From a virus, in the IMG/VR virus record IMGVR_UViG_3300030098_001280, positions 1 through 54,781 of that record: 54,781 bases of DNA, one strand, 5' to 3'. Of this stretch, positions 51,258 through 54,781 are shown in pieces; positions within the stretch are counted from its first letter, which is position 1; every line of letters begins with the position of its first letter. Both the position numbers and the translations under genes were made by a program. A model generated the notes under the pieces. It was given only the letters and a program-made list of their open reading frames with translations, ran no database searches and was not told the DNA's origin.

Positions 51258-51463
51258 TGACAAAGCAACAAAAGATAGTGTTAGATTTTATCCACGAATA
51301 CAATAGAGTAGAGGGGATAAGCCCAACATACAGAGAGATTAAAGAATACTGTGAATTATCAGCAGTATCTCATGCTCACAAGATTGTTATGGCTTTAGTT
51401 AGAGATAAAAAACTAGCACTATCAAAATCAGAATATGTAAGAAAGATACATATAATGCAATGA
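51257..51463 (+). CDS. LexA-type winged-helix DNA-binding protein (68 aa)
   Basis: ATG 51257 overlaps the ssb stop (TAATGA). The 68-residue protein matches only the N-terminal domain of LexA: MTKQQKIVLDFIHEY, GISPTYREIKEYC and VSHAHKIVMALVRDKKL. There is no peptidase domain, so it cannot self-cleave. It could repress the early module or interfere with the host SOS regulon. Confidence 0.78.
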   Translation: MTKQQKIVLDFIHEYNRVEGISPTYREIKEYCELSAVSHAHKIVMALVRDKKLALSKSEYVRKIHIMQ

Positions 51464-51753
51464 TCAAACGTGACAAAAAGATTATGAACTACATGGCACA
51501 GGTTTACGGTTGTGTAGTTTGTAAAAGAGAGGGTCACGGTTTTGTTGAGGCAAATATCCATCATCTAAGGACAGGGATGGGTATGTCTCAACGAAACAAA
51601 CTCTATATTCCACTCTGTTGGAACCATCATCAGCATCCTAAACATGGAATACATGGTGGTACTAAATCATGGCAGAAGAAATACGGTACTGAGCTAGAAC
51701 TTCTTGAGTATTATAATGATACTACTGAAGAGGGTTATCAGATCGAGCTTTAA
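51460..51753 (+). CDS. Ref/YbcO-like HNH nuclease (97 aa)
   Basis: The 97-residue protein has paired Cys (YGCVVCKREG), then NIHHLRTG, PLCWNHHQHPKHGIHGG and WQKKYGTE, the layout of the Ref/YbcO HNH-type nucleases found in lambdoid and P1-like phages. P1 Ref is a RecA-dependent nuclease. It ends the plus-strand recombination module and overlaps the minus-strand gene at 51722 by 32 bases. Confidence 0.75.
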   Translation: MIKRDKKIMNYMAQVYGCVVCKREGHGFVEANIHHLRTGMGMSQRNKLYIPLCWNHHQHPKHGIHGGTKSWQKKYGTELELLEYYNDTTEEGYQIEL

Positions 51754-51946
51754 TCTCTTCTACTTTAGCTTTAAGTACAGCAATTTCAGCCTTGTTGACA
51801 GCTATGTCTTGCTCCAGAGGTTTAATATCTGGGGCAGACCTAGCTTCAAGCACATCCACTCTCTGTATTAATTGACCTTGAAATACAAATAGACTAGCTA
51901 TTGTAATCACAAGACCTACGCCTGTAGCAATTGTTTTAATATCCAC
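51722..51946 (-). CDS. Small N-terminal-anchor membrane protein, copy 2 (74 aa)
   Basis: The first 35 residues (membrane segment plus first coiled-coil turn) are almost identical to the protein at 14986-15177. The coiled-coil tail is longer and differs in sequence. It is the last gene of the second tip cassette. In copy 1 a nuclease and another gene follow; here the plus-strand HNH gene is met directly. Confidence 0.7.
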   Translation of the reverse strand: MDIKTIATGVGLVITIASLFVFQGQLIQRVDVLEARSAPDIKPLEQDIAVNKAEIAVLKAKVEEIKARSDNPLQ

Positions 51947-53483
51947 GTATCCTCCTTAAATGTTCTTCTGCTCTAATCACTTCATCAGAAGCTTTTTCAA
52001 TCTTCCTTTGATAAAGAATGACTGGGTCATTATAGCTAGCTTGAGTCTCAGCATATATATTCCTACCATCGCTATAGTTTCTCGAATAGTATTCATCTAC
52101 ATTACCTCCATCAATTGTTGGTTGTCTTAGTATATCTTCATTCATATTGGTGTACGAATCAAGGTTTGTCGTAACCATTAGGCTAGCTACGATGTTAGAT
52201 GTAGCCACTAATTGTTGGTCTAACTCTTTGATAGTCTGCGATACTTGCTTCTCTATATCTGCTACTTGAACAGACTGAGTAGCCACTTCCGAAACTTCTG
52301 TATCGGATTCAGTTCCACTTCCAGAGTTTGGATCGGTTTGGGTGCTGGCTTCACTTCTACTTTCGGCTCCACTTTCGGTGCTGGCTGTTGCATCGCTGTT
52401 GGATTCTTCGCCTTGAGTACTGTTGACTTCTGATTCAGATAGTCTTTCAGCTCCTCTGGATTCCTCTTGCTCTCCACTTGCGACTGTGATTTCTTCTTCA
52501 GCGTTAGTGTTTCCTTCGATAGTTTTATTTTGCTCATTTGAGTTTCCTCCTGGGATTTCTCCTGTTGGTTCAATTGTTTCTGTAATTTCAGACGTTTCTT
52601 CAAAGCTTTCGACTTCTGTTGTGAACGCTTCGATCGTCTCCGGTTCTTCATAAGTTACCTCCATAGGTACAATCTCTTCTTCAATAGCTACTGCAAATAT
52701 CTCAACAATACCTGTGTTGATTTCTTCAATAGCTATCTCTTCGAAAGTTATCTCTTCTATTATTTCTGTTAAAATCTGTGGTTCTTCAAAGGGAATAAAC
52801 TCTTCTACTATAAACTCTTCGTATATAAATAATTCTTCTGGACTTACTGTGGTTAAGACTTCTTCAATCTCTTCAAAGGCTGTGGCTATAATAGCTGTCT
52901 CTGTTGCTGATAGTACGACTGGATCGTAAGTCATTGTTACAGAAATATTATCCACATTAGGACCACCAAGAGTATTAGGACTATTACCGTCAGACCCACT
53001 AATAAATATATTTCCTTGATTAGACCCTGTCCCAGTAAACGAAACGCTATCTGTAAAATCTTCTCCATTAATTCCCGTAACATCTGTTCTCTCCTGTGTT
53101 GTTGTAGCTAACACATTGCTATCTGAATCTTTGATCTGTAGCCTAATCGTAAAGGTATCTGCTGGTCCGCTACCTCCCCAACATTGAGCTACACCACACT
53201 CTCCATTTTGTACTTGGACACTAGAGTTTAGAGTAATGCCATTATCAAGCATTGGTTGTGAAATATTATTTGAAGTTAAGCCGAACGTCTGCTCAATACT
53301 ACCACTATCTCCAAACTCTAGGTCGTACCCCCCTGGACAACAATCATTAATTCTTTGTGCATCACCAGATAAAGTCCAGCCTGTAGTACCATTGTCAAAT
53401 GTTCCATTGGTTATTAGGTTACCGGTAGTATCTGCAAGTACAGTACTACTTAGTAATATTGCCGCTAGGTACAGGCTTCTCAT
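51936..53483 (-). CDS. Secreted carbohydrate-binding-like protein with variable acidic region, copy 2 (515 aa)
   Basis: A Sec signal peptide and CBM-like domain (residues 1-190) closely resemble copy 1 at 15159-16418, including DCC, the GECGVAQCWGG segment and GGPNVDNISVTMTYD. The middle differs: Glu/Ile-rich to about residue 300, then Ser/Glu/Thr/Gly-rich to about 410. The C-terminal 105 residues are unrelated in detail to copy 1 apart from scattered positions. A second frame (52262-52651) lies inside. The conserved head with variable middle suggests fast surface-exposed evolution. Confidence 0.7.
   Translation of the reverse strand: MRSLYLAAILLSSTVLADTTGNLITNGTFDNGTTGWTLSGDAQRINDCCPGGYDLEFGDSGSIEQTFGLTSNNISQPMLDNGITLNSSVQVQNGECGVAQCWGGSGPADTFTIRLQIKDSDSNVLATTTQERTDVTGINGEDFTDSVSFTGTGSNQGNIFISGSDGNSPNTLGGPNVDNISVTMTYDPVVLSATETAIIATAFEEIEEVLTTVSPEELFIYEEFIVEEFIPFEEPQILTEIIEEITFEEIAIEEINTGIVEIFAVAIEEEIVPMEVTYEEPETIEAFTTEVESFEETSEITETIEPTGEIPGGNSNEQNKTIEGNTNAEEEITVASGEQEESRGAERLSESEVNSTQGEESNSDATASTESGAESRSEASTQTDPNSGSGTESDTEVSEVATQSVQVADIEKQVSQTIKELDQQLVATSNIVASLMVTTNLDSYTNMNEDILRQPTIDGGNVDEYYSRNYSDGRNIYAETQASYNDPVILYQRKIEKASDEVIRAEEHLRRIRGY
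52262..52651 (-). other. Possible overlapping reading frame inside the secreted protein gene (129 aa)
   Basis: On the same strand but another frame, a 129-codon ORF runs inside the 515-residue gene. Its first half is Lys/Gln/Ser-rich, as expected from a shifted Glu-rich sequence. Its end reads like a normal protein: QPAPKVEPKVEVKPAPKPIQ, then NPIQKFRKWLLSLFK and stop. No clear Shine-Dalgarno was found. It could be a relic of a frameshift or a dual-coding region. Confidence 0.3.
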
Positions 53484-54072
53484 TCCAAGTCATGCTCCGT
53501 TTAGTTGTTTCACTACCTAATTCTTTCTTACGTATCTCCATCCATTTCTCTTTCGCTTTCTGACCTATCAACCCCTGAATGGGACATGGCGTACCAGCGT
53601 CCATCATGGCTTGCCATACATTCTCATCTTGACACATAAGAGAAATCGCTGCCACTTTCATGCCAAGCTTGGCTAATACAGCTACAGATTTTCTACGCTC
53701 ACATTCCTCGTCAACGATATAGGAGCCAACGGATGCCGAAAAAGAGAGGACAGTTAGTCCGCCAGCAAGGGGAATAACACAGCTATCTTGTCCATATACG
53801 CTCATAGAGGGAGCTGATGCGCTGTTTACGGCTGTTTTCTGATTGGTACTATTGTTGGTTTCATTATTGGTAGTAGTGCTAGAAGATGAGCCTGACTGAT
53901 ATGTCGTGCTTGATTCGTAACCACCCGTTATTGCGGTATTAGACCCCGCATTATTCGATTGCGTATTTGTTGTTGAGCCACTAGAGGTCACATCAGCCCT
54001 TGCCTCAATAGAAAGCAGTATAGCCATAACTAAAACTACACCTACTGCTTTTGCTATGAGCTTCCAATCCAT
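53446..54072 (-). CDS. Exported or anchored late protein, Ser/Thr/Asn-rich, copy 2 (208 aa)
   Basis: The protein has the same layout as 16381-17001: hydrophobic N-terminus, N/S/T-rich linker, and a conserved C-terminal half with QDSCVIPLAGG, MKVAAISLMCQDENVWQAMM and GTPCPI. It overlaps the signal peptide of the next gene by 38 bases, exactly as copy 1 does. The preserved overlap supports common descent as a block. Confidence 0.65.
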   Translation of the reverse strand: MDWKLIAKAVGVVLVMAILLSIEARADVTSSGSTTNTQSNNAGSNTAITGGYESSTTYQSGSSSSTTTNNETNNSTNQKTAVNSASAPSMSVYGQDSCVIPLAGGLTVLSFSASVGSYIVDEECERRKSVAVLAKLGMKVAAISLMCQDENVWQAMMDAGTPCPIQGLIGQKAKEKWMEIRKKELGSETTKRSMTWNEKPVPSGNITK

Positions 54073-54503
54073 TACTTCCTCGTTAAGCTACCACCAAAGT
54101 ATAATCCTATGATTGAGAATATAGTATGTGATTGAAGATTAGTTATAAAGATAGTGTTGCCCTCTTCAAAGTATGAGGTTTCATAGGTAGATCCAAATAT
54201 CCACCAGCCACTATCAGCTTCTGTTACTATTTGGTATGCAATGTTTACATCTGTAAAGATTGGAGCCACGATAGGTACTACGATAATAGAGAATACACAC
54301 ATCAAAGCAATCCATCGTCTGGTATGTTTAGTATGTGGATCAGATACTGCTCTAGCTTTATCGGTTTGTTTAGCTGCAAAGTTTGCACGTTGCATTAACA
54401 TCTTTTCTCTCTCAGCTTCAGCCTGTCCTTTCTGCGCCATGATAGACATAACGCCACCTAGTACAGTAGACGCTAACATTGATAATAATTCCATTGGTAT
54501 CAT
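54072..54503 (-). CDS. Holin-like membrane protein, copy 2 (143 aa)
   Basis: The length and start are the same as the chosen start of copy 1 (17001-17432), with strong identity in the first 80 residues and the last 25. The loop around residues 90-118 differs most. The ATG lies directly after the stop of the fibre gene; the 60-residue gene between these in copy 1 is absent. Confidence 0.62.
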   Translation of the reverse strand: MIPMELLSMLASTVLGGVMSIMAQKGQAEAEREKMLMQRANFAAKQTDKARAVSDPHTKHTRRWIALMCVFSIIVVPIVAPIFTDVNIAYQIVTEADSGWWIFGSTYETSYFEEGNTIFITNLQSHTIFSIIGLYFGGSLTRK

Positions 54504-54504
54504 T

Positions 54505-54781
54505 TTAAAACGCCGTTGTTAATAATTTAGTTGTTGTTACTGATGGTTCTTTTGCCCATGCTACATAGACATAATGGTTTCCTTCCCCATTTGATTTTCC
54601 ATCAGTTGTAAATGGAGAAAATCCCTGTGCAAAAAAATGTATATTATCTTGTGATGCAACCTCTGCTCCACCATCGTTTGCTTCATCTAGTTTTATATTA
54701 TGTGCGATAGGATTACCATGATTACTACCACTACCACTTTGAGCGGCATTATCTGGACCTAGAGCCATTGTAGTAGAAGTT
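54505..54781 (-). CDS. DUF7483-like tail-fibre protein, copy 2, C-terminal part
   Basis: The frame runs off the right edge; about 92 codons are present. The sequence matches the C-terminus of the protein at 17611-18750 nearly residue for residue (MALGPDNAAQSGSGSNHGNP, then GFSP-TTDGKSNGEGNHY and TTKLLTTAF). The gene is cut only by the window end, so the duplicated block is longer than the 3.06 kb visible. Confidence 0.75.
   Translation of the reverse strand, partial: TSTTMALGPDNAAQSGSGSNHGNPIAHNIKLDEANDGGAEVASQDNIHFFAQGFSPFTTDGKSNGEGNHYVYVAWAKEPSVTTTKLLTTAF

Noticed and set aside
51722-54781. Terminal redundancy of a circularly permuted genome
   Set aside because: Terminal repeats of one molecule should be identical. 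These copies differ in many bases, in gene length and by a missing gene, and their left neighbours differ.

Overview
The window is DNA of an AT-rich, tailed marine-type bacteriophage with a T7-like (podovirus) virion, probably infecting an alphaproteobacterium. This rests on the gene set: tail tubular proteins A and B, a gp13-like protein, very large ejection (internal virion) proteins, a T7-type tail-fibre N-terminus, a Bbp19-like protein, DUF7483-like fibres, and a PolA-based replisome without a recognisable phage RNA polymerase. I see no integrase, tRNA, CRISPR or insertion sequence, and no recognisable endolysin.

Layout. (1) 1-14364, plus strand: end of a truncated gene, a strong terminator, a 280-base leader, small early genes and DUF932. 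A nucleotide-metabolism cassette follows: SAM methyltransferase, MazG-like NTP pyrophosphatase, P-loop kinase fused to a uracil-DNA-glycosylase-fold domain, ThyA-family enzyme with the dCMP-type Asp, and dCMP deaminase. Then comes the replisome: family A DNA polymerase, VRR-NUC nuclease, AEP-type primase, SF1 helicase and SNF2-like helicase. Three promoters in this block share TGTTTA-N19-TATAAT. (2) 14350-42967, minus strand: one late block transcribed leftwards. It starts with a 21-residue AT-hook-like peptide and continues through terminase, portal, scaffold, capsid, tail tube, three ejection proteins, fibre and lectin-like proteins. It ends with a membrane/secreted tip cassette and a PD-(D/E)XK nuclease. 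(3) 42968-43531: non-coding divergent region with paired hairpins and a dyad. (4) 43532-51753, plus strand: a second early module of small unknown genes separated by RNA hairpins. It also encodes ArdC antirestriction, DnaT-like, YqaJ exonuclease, Sak3/ERF-like annealing protein, SSB, LexA-type wHTH and Ref/YbcO-like HNH proteins. (5) 51722-54781, minus strand: a diverged second copy of the tip cassette of block 2, running off the window end.

How the genes may work together. The 2.7-6.1 kb cassette has the parts of a modified-nucleotide pathway: clear the normal dNTP, hydroxymethylate dCMP, phosphorylate, polymerise, and perhaps elaborate the base further. Block 4 supplies recombination and antirestriction. 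The 2136-residue ejection protein carries SLOG-like, phage GxNLAG-like and HExxH segments, suggesting an injected counter-defence or nucleotide-handling payload.

The main structural puzzle is that both plus-strand early modules run tail-to-tail into homologous but non-identical copies of the same late tip cassette. This could be a real duplication, a hybrid of two related phages, or a metagenomic assembly chimera. Sequence alone cannot decide.
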